From Micromonosporaceae bacterium (lineage in GTDB: Bacteria; Actinomycetota; Actinomycetes; Mycobacteriales; Micromonosporaceae): a stretch of DNA of 55,154 nt. The number at the start of each line of letters is the position of its first letter. Position 1 is the first letter of the stretch. The notes beneath the pieces were generated by a model. The model was not told where the DNA came from. It saw only the letters and a program-made list of their open reading frames with translations, and searched no databases. Below are positions 34,471 to 43,724 of this stretch, in pieces. The stretch is from positions 1 through 55,154 of the forward strand of contig WHTQ01000023.1 of assembly GCA_009377645.1 (NCBI GenBank), given 5' to 3'. Made by a program: the position numbers and the translations under genes.

Positions 34471-35169
34471 TCAGTCCGCCAGCTGAGATGGTGTCGCTGG
34501 CGGGGTGGTGTGACCGGCCGGGGAGGTGCCGCGCCGGGACCTTCTCCGCGCCCGCAGCAGCTCGATGATGATCGGCAGCACGGAGAGGAGCACGATGCTG
34601 ACCAGGATCAGCTCGATGTTGGCGGAGACGAACCGGGCCTGGCCGAGAAGGTAGCCCGCCACGGTCACGCCTGTGCCCCACAGGATCCCGCCGAGCACGT
34701 TGTAGATCACGAAGGTGCGGTAGGTCATGTTGCTGACGCCCGCGACGATAGGGGTGAAGGTCCGGACGATCGGCACGAACCGGGCCAGTACGATGGACCG
34801 GGCGCCGTACCTCTCGAAGAACTCGTGCGCCTTGACTAGGTACTCCTGTTTGAAAAGTCGGGAGTTGGGCCGCCGGAACAGGGCCGGCCCGACGCTGCGG
34901 CCGAACAGGTAGCCCGCCTGGTCGCCGGCGATCGCGGCAAGGGTGATCAGCAGGCAGACCAGCCACAGCGGGTAGTCGATGTACCGCCCGTCGGCGACGA
35001 GCAGGCCGGCGGTGAACAGCAGCGAGTCACCGGGTAGGAAGAACCCGATCAGCAGCCCGGACTCGGCGAAGACGATGACCAGGATGCCGAGCAGGCCGAA
35101 CGTGGAGATCAGGCGCTCGGGGTCCAGGAAGTCCGGGCCGAGAGCCGACAGCGCCGCGGGTGTCGACAC
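34471..35169 (-). CDS. DedA-family membrane protein
   Basis: 232 residues from a GTG at 35169 with TTGGAGG upstream; the in-frame TTG at 35184 overlaps that site. Typical features are LVIVFAESGLLIGFFLPGDS (first re-entrant segment with E and PGD), AAIAGDQAGYLFGRSVGPAL, the arginine motif ARFVPIVRTFTPIVAGVSNM and VLGGILWGTGVTVAGYLLG. DedA proteins are thought to move lipids or lipid carriers across the membrane using the proton gradient. The C-terminal tail is basic. It is transcribed leftward next to the permease gene. Confidence 0.93.
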   Translation of the reverse strand: MSTPAALSALGPDFLDPERLISTFGLLGILVIVFAESGLLIGFFLPGDSLLFTAGLLVADGRYIDYPLWLVCLLITLAAIAGDQAGYLFGRSVGPALFRRPNSRLFKQEYLVKAHEFFERYGARSIVLARFVPIVRTFTPIVAGVSNMTYRTFVIYNVLGGILWGTGVTVAGYLLGQARFVSANIELILVSIVLLSVLPIIIELLRARRRSRRGTSPAGHTTPPATPSQLAD

Positions 35170-35237
35170 GTGAGGAACCTCCAAGCTTGGCGGGCATGGA
35201 GGTGGCCGCCGGTCCGGCTGTCCTCCGACCCGGCAGT

Positions 35238-37220
35238 CTAGCCCGCCCGATCTCCTTCTCCCGGCCGATCAGGTCGTGGCTGCCCCGGTCGATTTCTGGT
35301 CTGGGTGTAGGCGAGCTGCCACGGCACGCTGGTCACCACCACGCCCGGCTCGTATCGCAGCCTGGCCTTGAGGCGCAGCGTGCTCTGGTTGTGGAGCAGC
35401 TGCTCCCACCAGTGGCCCAGGACGTACTCGGGTACGAACACGGTGACCAGCTCCCCGGGCTGCCGGCGCTGGATCGCGTTGACGTGGTCGAGGACCGGCC
35501 GGGTGATCTCCCGGTAGGGCGCGTCGATGACGGTGAGCGGTACCGGGATGCCGCGCCGTTCCCATTCCCGGACCAGCGCGCGGGTGTCGTCCTCGTCGAG
35601 GTTGACGGTCACCGCGGCCAGCGTGTCGGGGCGGGTGGCCCGCGCGTAGGCCAGCGCCCGGATGGTCGGCTGGTGCAGCCTGCTGATGAGTACGATCGCG
35701 TGGTTGCGGCTGGGCGGCATCGGCCGGTCCGCTCTGGGCGCAAGCTCACGCGCGACCTGGCCGTAGTGGCGGCGGATGCCGCGCATGGTCAGGTAGATCA
35801 CCGCCATGGCGGCGATCGAGATCCAGGCGCCCTGGGTGAACTTGGTGGCCAGCACCAGCACGAGTACGAACCCGGTCATCATCGCCCCGAAGCCGTTGAC
35901 CGTACGGGAGCGGAGCATGGCGCGGCGCCGGGCGGGGTCGCGTTCGGTGCGGAGCAGCTGGTTCCAGTGCCGGATCATGCCGGTCTGGGACAGCGTGAAC
36001 GACACGAACACGCCGACGATGTAGAGCTGGATCAGCCGGGTTTCGCTGGCGTTGAACGCCACGATGAGCACGGTGGCGAACCCGGCCAGGAACACGATGC
36101 CGTTGGAGAAGGCCAACCGGTCGCCGCGGGTGTACAGCTGGCGGGGCAGGTACCGGTCCTGGGCCAGGATCGAGCCGAGCACCGGGAACCCGTTGTAGGC
36201 GGTGTTGGCGGCCAGGAACAGGATCAGAGCGGTGACCGCGGTGACCAGTACCAGCGCCGCGGTGCTGCCGGAGAACACCGCGTCGGCGAGCTGGGCGGTG
36301 ACGGTCTTCTGCTGGTAGCCGGCTGGCGCGCCGGCCAGCTGCGTGGCCGGGTCCTCGGCGTACACCAGCCCGGTGTAGCGGGCCAGCAGGATGATGCCCA
36401 GGAACATGCTCGCCGCGACCACGCCCAGGATCAGCAGCGTGGTGGCGGCGTTGCGGCCCTTCGGGGGCCGGAACGCGGGCACCCCGTTGGCGATCGCCTC
36501 CACCCCGGTCAACGCGGCGCAGCCGGACGAGAACGCCCGCACCAGCAGGAACACGAACGCGAACCCGGTCACCGCGTGCTCGGTCCGCAGCTCGAACCCG
36601 GCGCTCTCGGCCCGCACCTCGTGGCCCAGCACCAGGATGCGCAGCAGGCCGTAGCCGACCATCCCGAGCACCACGGCGATGAACAGGTAGGTCGGGATCG
36701 CGAACGCCAGCCCGGACTCCCGAACCCCGCGCAGGTTCATCCCGGTCAGCGCCACCACCACCGCGACCGCTAGCGCCACCCGGTGCTCGGCCACGAACGG
36801 GACCGCCGATGCCAGGTTGTTGATCCCGGAGGCGACCGAGACCGCCACCGTCAGCACGTAGTCCACAAGCAGCGCGCTAGCCACCGTCAGGCCGAACCGG
36901 CCGCCCAGGTTGACCGTGGCCACCTCGTAGTCCCCACCACCGGAGGTGTAGGCCCGGACGTTCTGCCGGTAGCTGGCCACTACTGTCAAGAGCACCAGCA
37001 CCACTACCAGCGCCACCCACGGGGTGAAGGCGTAGGCGGTCAGGCCACCGATGGACAGAGTCAGCATGATCTCCGCCGGCGCGTACGCCACGCTCGACAT
37101 CGGGTCCGAGGCGAACACCGGCAACGCGATCCGCTTCGGCAGCAGCGTGTGCTGCAACCGGTCGGAGCGGACCGGACGACCCACGAGCAGCTGCTTCAAC
37201 AGCGAGACAGAGCTGACCAC
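35238..37220 (-). CDS. APC-superfamily permease (KimA/YdaO-like)
   Basis: 660 residues if the GTG at 37220 is used; a TTG at 37229 would add three. The N-terminus (LLPKRIALPVFASDPMSSVA, YAPAEIML) carries the helix-1 break of amino-acid/K+ permeases. About twelve membrane segments follow to near residue 480, then a hydrophilic domain with NHAIVLISRLHQPTIRALAY and VTVNLDEDDTRALVREW that resembles a universal-stress-protein fold. KimA of Bacillus, a high-affinity K+/H+ importer, has the same plan. Potassium import is likely but amino-acid transport is not excluded. Confidence 0.85.
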   Translation of the reverse strand: MVSSVSLLKQLLVGRPVRSDRLQHTLLPKRIALPVFASDPMSSVAYAPAEIMLTLSIGGLTAYAFTPWVALVVVLVLLTVVASYRQNVRAYTSGGGDYEVATVNLGGRFGLTVASALLVDYVLTVAVSVASGINNLASAVPFVAEHRVALAVAVVVALTGMNLRGVRESGLAFAIPTYLFIAVVLGMVGYGLLRILVLGHEVRAESAGFELRTEHAVTGFAFVFLLVRAFSSGCAALTGVEAIANGVPAFRPPKGRNAATTLLILGVVAASMFLGIILLARYTGLVYAEDPATQLAGAPAGYQQKTVTAQLADAVFSGSTAALVLVTAVTALILFLAANTAYNGFPVLGSILAQDRYLPRQLYTRGDRLAFSNGIVFLAGFATVLIVAFNASETRLIQLYIVGVFVSFTLSQTGMIRHWNQLLRTERDPARRRAMLRSRTVNGFGAMMTGFVLVLVLATKFTQGAWISIAAMAVIYLTMRGIRRHYGQVARELAPRADRPMPPSRNHAIVLISRLHQPTIRALAYARATRPDTLAAVTVNLDEDDTRALVREWERRGIPVPLTVIDAPYREITRPVLDHVNAIQRRQPGELVTVFVPEYVLGHWWEQLLHNQSTLRLKARLRYEPGVVVTSVPWQLAYTQTRNRPGQPRPDRPGEGDRAG

Positions 37221-37438
37221 AGCCGCCAAGCCTAGGCCGGTCCGCGGTCACACCGCCTTCTGGTAGGCCGGAAGGTGCGGTGGACAGCACCACCGCCACC
37301 GCCGCGTTCGCGGACGGTCAGCCGCCAGCACATTGACCTGGCAGACGGCCTGGGGAGAAGGCCGAGGGGTCGAGGACGAGCGCAGCGGACGTCGAGAGTG
37401 CGACTGCGGCGTGCGTAACGGCGGCCGGCGTGTCTGCC

Positions 37439-40174
37439 TCAGTTGGACAGCAGCGTGTGCCGATGGTGCCACGCGAGGTGCAGCGTGGCCGCACCGGCGG
37501 GCTGCATTCGCGCCGGTGCGGCCAGCCGTGTAATCTCGTCGCGATCGAATTGGGCGCCGAGCAGACCGTCGGGTCCTAGCGTCTCGAACTCGCCCTCGGC
37601 GTTGGAGGTCACGAGCCCAGCGAATATGCGGTCGAACGTCGCCGCTTCGAACACGACGACGGTGAGCAGGTCGGTGGCGAAGGTGAGTGGGTCGGCACCG
37701 AGCCCCAGAAGGTATGGACGACAGGTTCCATCCGCGCGTGCCTGCTCGAGGTCGAGATAGAAGGGCCATCGCTCGTAGACCACGTCCTCGATCTCTGGTT
37801 CGCCGAGTAGCTCCTCGCTGTACTCGCGGGCGATGCACCGCCAGAGGTCAAGGTCGACCATCCAGCGGTCGCCTGCCTCACCGGCTGGTTGGAACATACC
37901 GACGGGAGCCAGCTGGTATGCGCCTCCGTTGGTGGCAACCTTGGCTGGGTCGCGCCAGTGGACCAGGAGCCGGGCATCATGTGCTCGGCGGTCGTAGCGG
38001 ATGGTCAAGGTGGTTATCGCCACCAAGACCGGGCGGCCGCCCGGGTCGGTTGGGTCGCCGATCCGGTTCCGCAGGGGCAGGTCCGCAAGCGACGGGCGGC
38101 GACCGGCGCGGTGGTGGGTGGCGTACTCGTGGCCGGCAGCCTCGCCGATGTTGAGGACGTCATAGTAGGTGCCTGACGCAGCCCTGATCGAAGGGGGCGA
38201 GGCGGTCAGGTCCGCGGCGACGAGCCGGTAGGTGGGCCGGTCCACCAGCAACCGTGGGCGTTCGATCGCAGCCAGCGCCTCAGCGTAGGTGGCGGCCCGG
38301 TGCTCGCCGATCTTCGGCAACAGGTCAGCGGCTGCTGCGACCAACTCCTCGCGCGACTGATGGGCGTCGGGCCCAGTTACCGGCAGCGGCGTAAGCTCAT
38401 TCAGCGGGATCGGCTCGGACGGGAGCCAGCCGGTACGGGTCAGCAACGTGGTGCCGTCCACCCGCGGCAAGTCCGGATACAGGTTGGCCGCCTGCTGGGT
38501 CAGCTCGCCTCGACGCTCACGTTGGTAGCCGCGGACCGCCCGCCAAGCCGCAGCGGTCGGCGTCGGATCGTCGTGGTCCGGCGCCGTGTTCGTGGAGCCA
38601 ATCGTCACGCCGCCCAGGGTACCGGCATACCAGGCACGCGCTCCGCTAAGCAGCTCGTGCCGGTGAGCCCAGGCCAGGTGCAGGCAGGCGGCACCCGGTG
38701 ATGCCAAGGGCTGATGCTCCAGCATCCTGTTCACCGTGTCATCGGTGAACAGGATACCTTTGGCGGCGCGGCTGCGATCGTCAGCGGTGACGGTGCGCCC
38801 CTCGGCGTTGACCCGCACGACCTCGCCGAAGATCTCGTCGAAGACGGAGCCGTCGATGACGACCGCGGTCATGATTGTGGCCGCCAGAGTCAGGGCGTCC
38901 AGCCCGACGCCGAGGCAAGTCACCGTCAGGCGACGTTCCTGGCGAGCGGCCTGCAGCCGCTGGTACAGCGGCCAGCGGTCGTAGTCGATCGGAGCGCCCC
39001 GACTGCCATCGTGTTCAGGCGCGCCGAGCAGTTCCTCGCTGAACTCCCGCACGATGTTGCGCCAGAGGTTGAAATCGTTGACCCGATCCCACCTCCCCAC
39101 GCTGGATGGCTGGAACTCACCGGCCGGGATCACGTCATACATTCCACCCGCGGTCGCGACTCTGGTGGGGTCGCGCCAGTGCAGCAGGAACGAGGGCTGG
39201 CCGTGGTCGACACGGATAGTCAAGGTCGTCACCGCCGGGACCACCACGCGACTGGCGAGGTCGAACGGGTCGACGACCAATGCCCGGAGCGGCAGCTGGT
39301 GCCAGCCTGGCCCGCCACCGTCTGACGCACCTATTGCCGCAGCGGCGTACTCGTGCCCGAGTGCCTCGCAGACATCGAGCTTGTCGAAGTACGTGGCCAG
39401 CCCAAAGTCCAGCCTGCCCGCTCCTTGCTGCCATGACACGTCAAGCAGCCGGTAGCTGGGGCGGTTCTCGAACAGGCTCGGCGGGTCCACGTAACGTACC
39501 GCCGAGGTGTACCGGTCGAACTGCTTGCCCGGTACCCGCAGCGGCAGCAGCCGTCCTACCTCCGGCTCGTCACCCCGCACCCGCGCTGACAGGTCCCCAG
39601 CACGCCAGCCCAGCTCTACCCGCTCGAGGTCAATCGGACGCTCCGGCATCCAACCTCCGCGAGTAATCAATGCTGTGGCACCCACACGAGCCTCATCCGG
39701 ATACAACCCCACGGCGCCGCGACCGAGGGCGGGTCGGCGGCGGTTCAGGTAGCGCCGCACATCCCGCCAGCTCCCTTGGTTGGCGGAGATCACCGCCGCC
39801 GACTGGTCATCCGCGCGTGGCGGACCATCGAACCGATCTGATGCCGTGTGGCTGGTTGCCGCGTCGCGTCGAAGGCTTTCCTCGTGGCCTGAGATGGCCG
39901 CGGGGATGGGCGTGGTCATCGACACCGTCGGTGTCGTCGCCTCGGAAATCTCGACAGTGAACCGTTGTTGAGCTTCCGCGCTGGCATGTTCGAGAACCGT
40001 GTCGAGCATCTGCTGAGTCTCCGGGCGAAGCTGCGTCTGCTCGCCCAGCTTTTCCCACCGCGAGACCGCGCTCGGCGCGATCCCCAGGCGACTGGCGAAC
40101 TCCCGAACGCCCATGCGCAACGACATCCTCAGCGCGCGGGCCTCGCGGCCTGTCCACCGTTGTACCGTGATCAC
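37439..40174 (-). CDS. XRE regulator fused to two Nudix-like modules
   Basis: 911 residues from a GTG at 40174. Residues 10-65 are an XRE helix-turn-helix (ALRMSLRMGVREFASRLGIA, PSAVSRWEK). Two copies of a module of about 380 residues follow. Module 1 has GLYPDEARVGATALITRGGW, SFLLHWRDPTRVATAGGMY, GEFQPS and VREFSEELLGAPE; module 2 has NLYPDLPRVDGTTLLTRTGW, LLVHWRDPAKVATNGGAY, GMFQPA and AREYSEELLGEPE. The R-E-x-S-E-E-L-L-G string resembles a Nudix box helix. Family members usually carry one module after the HTH. The ligand is unknown. Confidence 0.8.
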   Translation of the reverse strand: MITVQRWTGREARALRMSLRMGVREFASRLGIAPSAVSRWEKLGEQTQLRPETQQMLDTVLEHASAEAQQRFTVEISEATTPTVSMTTPIPAAISGHEESLRRDAATSHTASDRFDGPPRADDQSAAVISANQGSWRDVRRYLNRRRPALGRGAVGLYPDEARVGATALITRGGWMPERPIDLERVELGWRAGDLSARVRGDEPEVGRLLPLRVPGKQFDRYTSAVRYVDPPSLFENRPSYRLLDVSWQQGAGRLDFGLATYFDKLDVCEALGHEYAAAAIGASDGGGPGWHQLPLRALVVDPFDLASRVVVPAVTTLTIRVDHGQPSFLLHWRDPTRVATAGGMYDVIPAGEFQPSSVGRWDRVNDFNLWRNIVREFSEELLGAPEHDGSRGAPIDYDRWPLYQRLQAARQERRLTVTCLGVGLDALTLAATIMTAVVIDGSVFDEIFGEVVRVNAEGRTVTADDRSRAAKGILFTDDTVNRMLEHQPLASPGAACLHLAWAHRHELLSGARAWYAGTLGGVTIGSTNTAPDHDDPTPTAAAWRAVRGYQRERRGELTQQAANLYPDLPRVDGTTLLTRTGWLPSEPIPLNELTPLPVTGPDAHQSREELVAAAADLLPKIGEHRAATYAEALAAIERPRLLVDRPTYRLVAADLTASPPSIRAASGTYYDVLNIGEAAGHEYATHHRAGRRPSLADLPLRNRIGDPTDPGGRPVLVAITTLTIRYDRRAHDARLLVHWRDPAKVATNGGAYQLAPVGMFQPAGEAGDRWMVDLDLWRCIAREYSEELLGEPEIEDVVYERWPFYLDLEQARADGTCRPYLLGLGADPLTFATDLLTVVVFEAATFDRIFAGLVTSNAEGEFETLGPDGLLGAQFDRDEITRLAAPARMQPAGAATLHLAWHHRHTLLSN

Positions 40175-40879
40175 GAGTAGCTCCCGGGGCTGGCGCAGCG
40201 TTTGGTGCGTCGACAGTCTAGCGTGGATGACGGGGTCGTGCGACGTATGACGACCCGTCATCGTCTGGATCGATTATCCAACTGGTCATGGATCCCTGCT
40301 CGCCACCATGCGATGCAAGGCAAGCGGCCGCGGGTGGCCGTTCAGACGACGTGAACAGCGCCGCGTTCCCGGCCGGGCGGCACGCCGGAGGCGTTGAGGA
40401 CTTGGCAACCGTGCTCCCATCTGCAGCCCTGATCATCGAGTGCGTACCTCGCGGCGGACCGTTGAACCGTGAACACTAGGTCTCTGAGCCGGCCATCAGG
40501 GGTCGTCAGCCCAGGACCCCGCATAACGTCTGGCGACAACAGCCGATCCGGCGTGTCAGAACGGAACTACGGCGTAGCCGGAACGGGACTGAACAGCCAC
40601 ATCTTTCGGTCGGCCGTTTCGAGGTACATGCTCTAAGAGGGACGATCGTGATCGTTCGCGTGAACGCCGTTTTGAGGTTCCGTCAGTTGTGCGCAAACGC
40701 TGGTCGCGTCACCGCACGGACTTGCCCGGTGTTCGCCTGCCAGGTGCAGCAGCCCGCCGCGCTGTCGTGGAGCGACTGGACGGAGCGATCGCGGTGCCAG
40801 AGCAGGCACACCCGGCTGGACAAGCGACCTGCGGAGCGAGGCCCGCCACACCCTCGCGACCTAGGCGAGTGAGGAGGAG
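40175..40879. other. Gene-free stretch
   Basis: About 700 bp between two divergent regulatory genes. No frame has a good start, ribosome binding site or family match. It probably holds the promoters of the XRE two-module gene and of the uORF-regulator pair. Confidence 0.5.
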
Positions 40880-40936
40880 ATGATGTCGATGTTGCTCGAC
40901 AGGCCCCGAGTCGGGTCGGAGGTGTGTGGTCGGTGA
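40880..40936 (+). CDS. 18-residue upstream peptide coupled to XRE regulator
   Basis: ATG at 40880 directly after GAGGAGGAG gives the peptide MMSMLLDRPRVGSEVCGR, and its TGA overlaps the GTG start of the regulator at 40933. The strong ribosome binding site is at the small frame, not at the regulator, so translation of the regulator is probably coupled. Whether the peptide is a sensing leader (it holds one Cys near the end) is speculation. Confidence 0.55.
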   Translation: MMSMLLDRPRVGSEVCGR

Positions 40937-41778
40937 CGAACCTAGACGGGCCGACGTTGCGGGCGGTGCGGGAGAGCATCGGGGTGCCGTTACGGCGGAT
41001 CGCCCGGCAGGCGGGCATGTCGCACGGGCACCTGAGCAAGGTGGAGCGCGGTGAGCATGGGCGGCCGGTCACGCCGGCGATCATGGCCGCGTACGAGCGG
41101 GTGACCGGGGTGAGGCTGGCCGAGGCGGCGGTGGACGTGGCCCGGCGGCGGGATCGGGACACCGGCCGGCGGGGGCAGAGCTGGCGGCCGGGTCAGTTGA
41201 CCGACATGCGCCGGCAGGCGTTCAACGCGGCGATCGGGGCGATCGCGATCGGTGGGCATCTGGGTGAGCCGACCGGCCGGCTGATCGACTCGACCGGCCG
41301 TCCGGTCACGCCGACCCCGCCGGAGCTAGTGGATGTGGACCAGCTGGTCCAGGTCACCGATCTGCTGACCGGGTTGGACCTGCGCCACGGGGGTGGGCTG
41401 GTCTCGCAGCTGTGCAAGGCGCTGCTGCGGTGGGCGGTGGTGATGCTCGATGCGGCCGGGATGACCGACCCGGCGCCGGTGCGCCTGTCCGCGGCGGTCA
41501 GTGCGCTGGCGGCCCGGGCCGGGTGGGCCGCCTTCGACACAGCGGCGCATGAGGCGGCCCGGAGCCTGTTCCGGCTGGCGTTGTACACGGCGGCCCGGGC
41601 GGGTGATCCGGACCTACGAGCCCACGTGCTGGCCGACGTGGCGGCGCAGCACAACCAGCTCGGCTACCACTTTGACGCGTTGGAGATCATCCGGCTGGCC
41701 GAAGGGGACGAGCGGGTCGCACCCGGGGTGCGGATGGTGCTGCACGGGGTGAAGGGACGCGACCCTAACGGGTCATAA
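40933..41778 (+). pseudogene. XRE-TPR regulator, 5' part split by integrated element
   Basis: The GTG at 40933 opens a protein with an XRE helix-turn-helix (TLRAVRESIGVPLRRIARQA, GMSHGHLSKVERGEHG) and a helical tetratricopeptide-like part (AAHEAARSLFRLALYTAARA). At position 41754 the native sequence VRMVLHGVK ends; the last eight residues (GRDPNGS and stop) come from the inserted element. The missing C-terminus continues in frame at 50,420. The truncated product still has its DNA-binding part and could act as a dominant or altered regulator. Confidence 0.85.
41752..41755. other. Left attachment junction (attL core)
   Basis: AAGG at the last native codon of the split regulator; repeated at the right junction. 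Confidence 0.7.
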
Positions 41779-41873
41779 CGTCTAGCTGGGGAAACGCCCT
41801 CAGACCGAGTTGAGAGCGGCCCGGACGGCGCAGCAACGCCGCGACCCGGGCCTGACGGAGAGGAAGCTCCGCT

Positions 41874-42218
41874 ATGTCCCACGATCCCACAACCCACCGC
41901 CGGCATCTCGCCGGTGACCACACCCGGTGCCGCCCCGGCTGGTGCCTCGCAGCGCGGGCCGGCCAGCTCGCCCGCGAGCTGAACGACACCCTCGACCAGC
42001 TCCACCAGCCGGCCGAGACGGTGACCTGTGCCGTCTGCGCCGGCCCCATCGAGTGGGCGCAGCACCCCGACCGCGATCAGGCCGGCTGGCGGCACCTGAC
42101 CGCCGAACCCGGCCCGGCCCACGGCGCCTACCCGGCTGGCGGCCCGCTGCGGGTGCACGAGATCACCGACATGTGCGCCGGTCTCGGCTGCGGCTGCGGG
42201 CCGGCGGTGACCCGGTGA
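41874..42218 (+). CDS. Hypothetical metal-binding protein of element
   Basis: 114 residues, ATG with GAGGAAG upstream. Cys/His positions suggest zinc: HTRCRPGWC, CAVCAGPIEW and the C-terminal CAGLGCGCG. No known family. It is the first rightward gene inside the left end and its stop overlaps the next start (GTGA). Confidence 0.6.
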   Translation: MSHDPTTHRRHLAGDHTRCRPGWCLAARAGQLARELNDTLDQLHQPAETVTCAVCAGPIEWAQHPDRDQAGWRHLTAEPGPAHGAYPAGGPLRVHEITDMCAGLGCGCGPAVTR

Positions 42219-42493
42219 GCCGGGTCTCCGGCGAGGTCGTCCTCGACCTGGACCTGACCCGCCTGGCCGACCAGCTCGCACTACGGCTCGCCTCGGTGCT
42301 GATCACCGAGCAGCTGGCCGACCGGATCGCCTCGAAGGTGGCCGGGATGCTGGCGGAGCCGGCCGGCTCCGACGCGTACGACCGCGACCCGGGATCCCAG
42401 GATCCCGGCGCCGGTGACCGGCGGGGTGCCCGGTTCGGCGGCGTGGTCTCCGACTCCGGCACCGTCGACTACGACCAGGACACCGACCGGTGA
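42215..42493 (+). CDS. Hypothetical small protein of element
   Basis: 92 residues from a GTG that overlaps the previous stop. The first half is helical (LADQLALRLASVLITEQLAD, RIASKVAGM) and the second is acidic and disordered. The gene is coupled at both ends to its neighbours, so it probably works with the SpdB-like protein. Confidence 0.6.
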   Translation: MSRVSGEVVLDLDLTRLADQLALRLASVLITEQLADRIASKVAGMLAEPAGSDAYDRDPGSQDPGAGDRRGARFGGVVSDSGTVDYDQDTDR

Positions 42494-43071
42494 CCGGACA
42501 CACGATCGCCGCCCGCGCCGCGGCCGCGCTGGTCGCCACGATCGCCGGTGCCGCGAGCTGGGAGCACATCGCCTCGGTGGCGTACGGCGCCGGGGAGCGC
42601 CCGTGGGTGGCCTACTCGCTGCCGGCCGCGATCGACGGGCTGATCGTGGTCGGGGTGGCGGCGCTGCTCGAGGATCGGCGGACAGGGCGGGTGCCGCGCG
42701 CCTCGGCCCGGCTGGCGGTCGCGGTCGGGGTGCTGGCCACCCTGGCCGCGAACATCGCCAGCGCCGAGCCGACCTGGACGGCCCGGCTGGTCGCGGTCGC
42801 GGCACCGGTGAGCTTCCTGCTCGCGGTCGAAGTGCTGACCCGCACCGGGCGGCAGCCGGCCACCGGGCGGACACCGGGGCGGACAGCGACCCGGACAACC
42901 CGGCGGACAGCGACCCGGACAGGCGCCGCGGCCAAGGTGGCCAAGGCGGCGGCCCGCCGGCCGGACGCGACGGCGGCCGAGCTGGCCAAGCTGGCCGGGG
43001 TCAGCCCGCGCACCGTCCGCCGGGTCAACGGCGCCCGGGTGGCCACCACTGCGGACACCGCCACGTCCTGA
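42490..43071 (+). CDS. DUF2637 (SpdB-like) membrane protein
   Basis: 193 residues from a GTG overlapping the previous stop. Four hydrophobic segments lie in residues 8-115, with the DUF2637 signature ASWEHIASVAYGAGERPWVA then YSLPAAIDGLIVVGVAALL. The C-terminal third has basic repeats (RTATRTTRRTATRTG) and a helix-turn-helix-like end (AELAKLAGVSPRTVRRVNG). SpdB-type proteins are linked to intramycelial spread of Streptomyces plasmids. That relation suggests a plasmid ancestry for part of the element. Confidence 0.85.
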   Translation: MTGHTIAARAAAALVATIAGAASWEHIASVAYGAGERPWVAYSLPAAIDGLIVVGVAALLEDRRTGRVPRASARLAVAVGVLATLAANIASAEPTWTARLVAVAAPVSFLLAVEVLTRTGRQPATGRTPGRTATRTTRRTATRTGAAAKVAKAAARRPDATAAELAKLAGVSPRTVRRVNGARVATTADTATS

Positions 43072-43122
43072 CCCGACCACCCGACCGGCCCGGCGCCCCC
43101 GTGGTGCCGGGCCGGTTCGCGC

Positions 43123-43419
43123 TCACTGGTTCGGGTCGTCCGCGCCGTCCGGCGACCAGGACACCCCGGGCGGGTCCTCGTCGCCCTCGTCGTGCACCGG
43201 GTGGTCCGGGCCGACCAGCGGGTGCCCGACCCGGCCGGCGCGGGCGGACGCCGAGACCAACGACCCGCCGAGGTAGGCGGCATCGCGCGCGGTCAGCGAC
43301 AGCAGCACCAGCCCGCACCGCGCGTCGGTGACGTGCACCCTGATCGTGCCGTCGCTCTGGCGGGTCGGGAACACGTCGAGGTAGATCAGGTCGTCCACCG
43401 GTGGCTGGTGATCGTCCAC
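43123..43419 (-). CDS. Hypothetical protein of element
   Basis: 98 residues from a GTG at 43419 with GGAGGAG upstream. The middle (DDLIYLDVFPTRQSDGTIRV, HVTDARCGLVLLSLTARDAAY) looks like a compact alpha/beta fold. The tail is acidic and rich in Asp and Pro. No family recognised. It lies opposite to the two rightward gene groups beside it. Confidence 0.55.
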   Translation of the reverse strand: MDDHQPPVDDLIYLDVFPTRQSDGTIRVHVTDARCGLVLLSLTARDAAYLGGSLVSASARAGRVGHPLVGPDHPVHDEGDEDPPGVSWSPDGADDPNQ

Positions 43420-43511
43420 GGGGTCTCCTCCGGGTCGGGGTGCCGCCGGGCCGGCCCGGAGCCTCACTCAGCAGACCGGCCCGGCGATGCCGGTCACGTT
43501 ATCGCGTATCC

Positions 43512-43529
43512 GAAGACCTGTGAAGACCT
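43512..43529. promoter_or_regulatory. Direct repeat operator candidate
   Basis: GAAGACCT twice with a period of 10 bp (43512-43519 and 43522-43529), 23 bp before the small ribbon-helix-helix-like gene. Such spacing is typical of ribbon-helix-helix operators. Confidence 0.55.
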
Positions 43530-43551
43530 TCATAGGCAGAATTGTGCAGGG

Positions 43552-43719
43552 ATGGGTAAGGCAGCAGCGGTCTACGTACGCGACTCGGACCTGCCGCTCT
43601 GGGAGCGCGCCGAGCGGTACGCCCGCGAGCGCCGCATGCCCATGTCCGGCCTCGTGATGGCCGCGCTCGAGGCGTACCTCGCCGAGCACGACCCGCAGCC
43701 GCCCCGCAAGCGCCGCTGA
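43552..43719 (+). CDS. Small ribbon-helix-helix-like DNA-binding protein
   Basis: 55 residues: AAAVYVRDSDLPLWERAERY then ARERRMPMSGLVMAALEAYL. A short strand followed by two helices is the ribbon-helix-helix plan of CopG/Arc repressors. The direct repeats just upstream would be an autoregulatory operator. As the only small regulator inside the element it is the best candidate for its master repressor. The ribosome binding site is weak. Confidence 0.65.
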   Translation: MGKAAAVYVRDSDLPLWERAERYARERRMPMSGLVMAALEAYLAEHDPQPPRKRR

Positions 43720-43724
43720 GCGCC

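Noticed and set aside
34139-34966. Leftward frame reading through the DedA gene
   Set aside because: It overlaps DedA out of frame and has no start after it; the part beyond DedA shows no family.
35160-36773. 537-residue rightward frame opposite the KimA-like gene
   Set aside because: Composition is Arg/Gly/His-rich and the opposite strand encodes a clear membrane transporter.
40648-40872. Small rightward frame in the gene-free stretch before the uORF
   Set aside because: No ribosome binding site, no family match and no conserved pattern.
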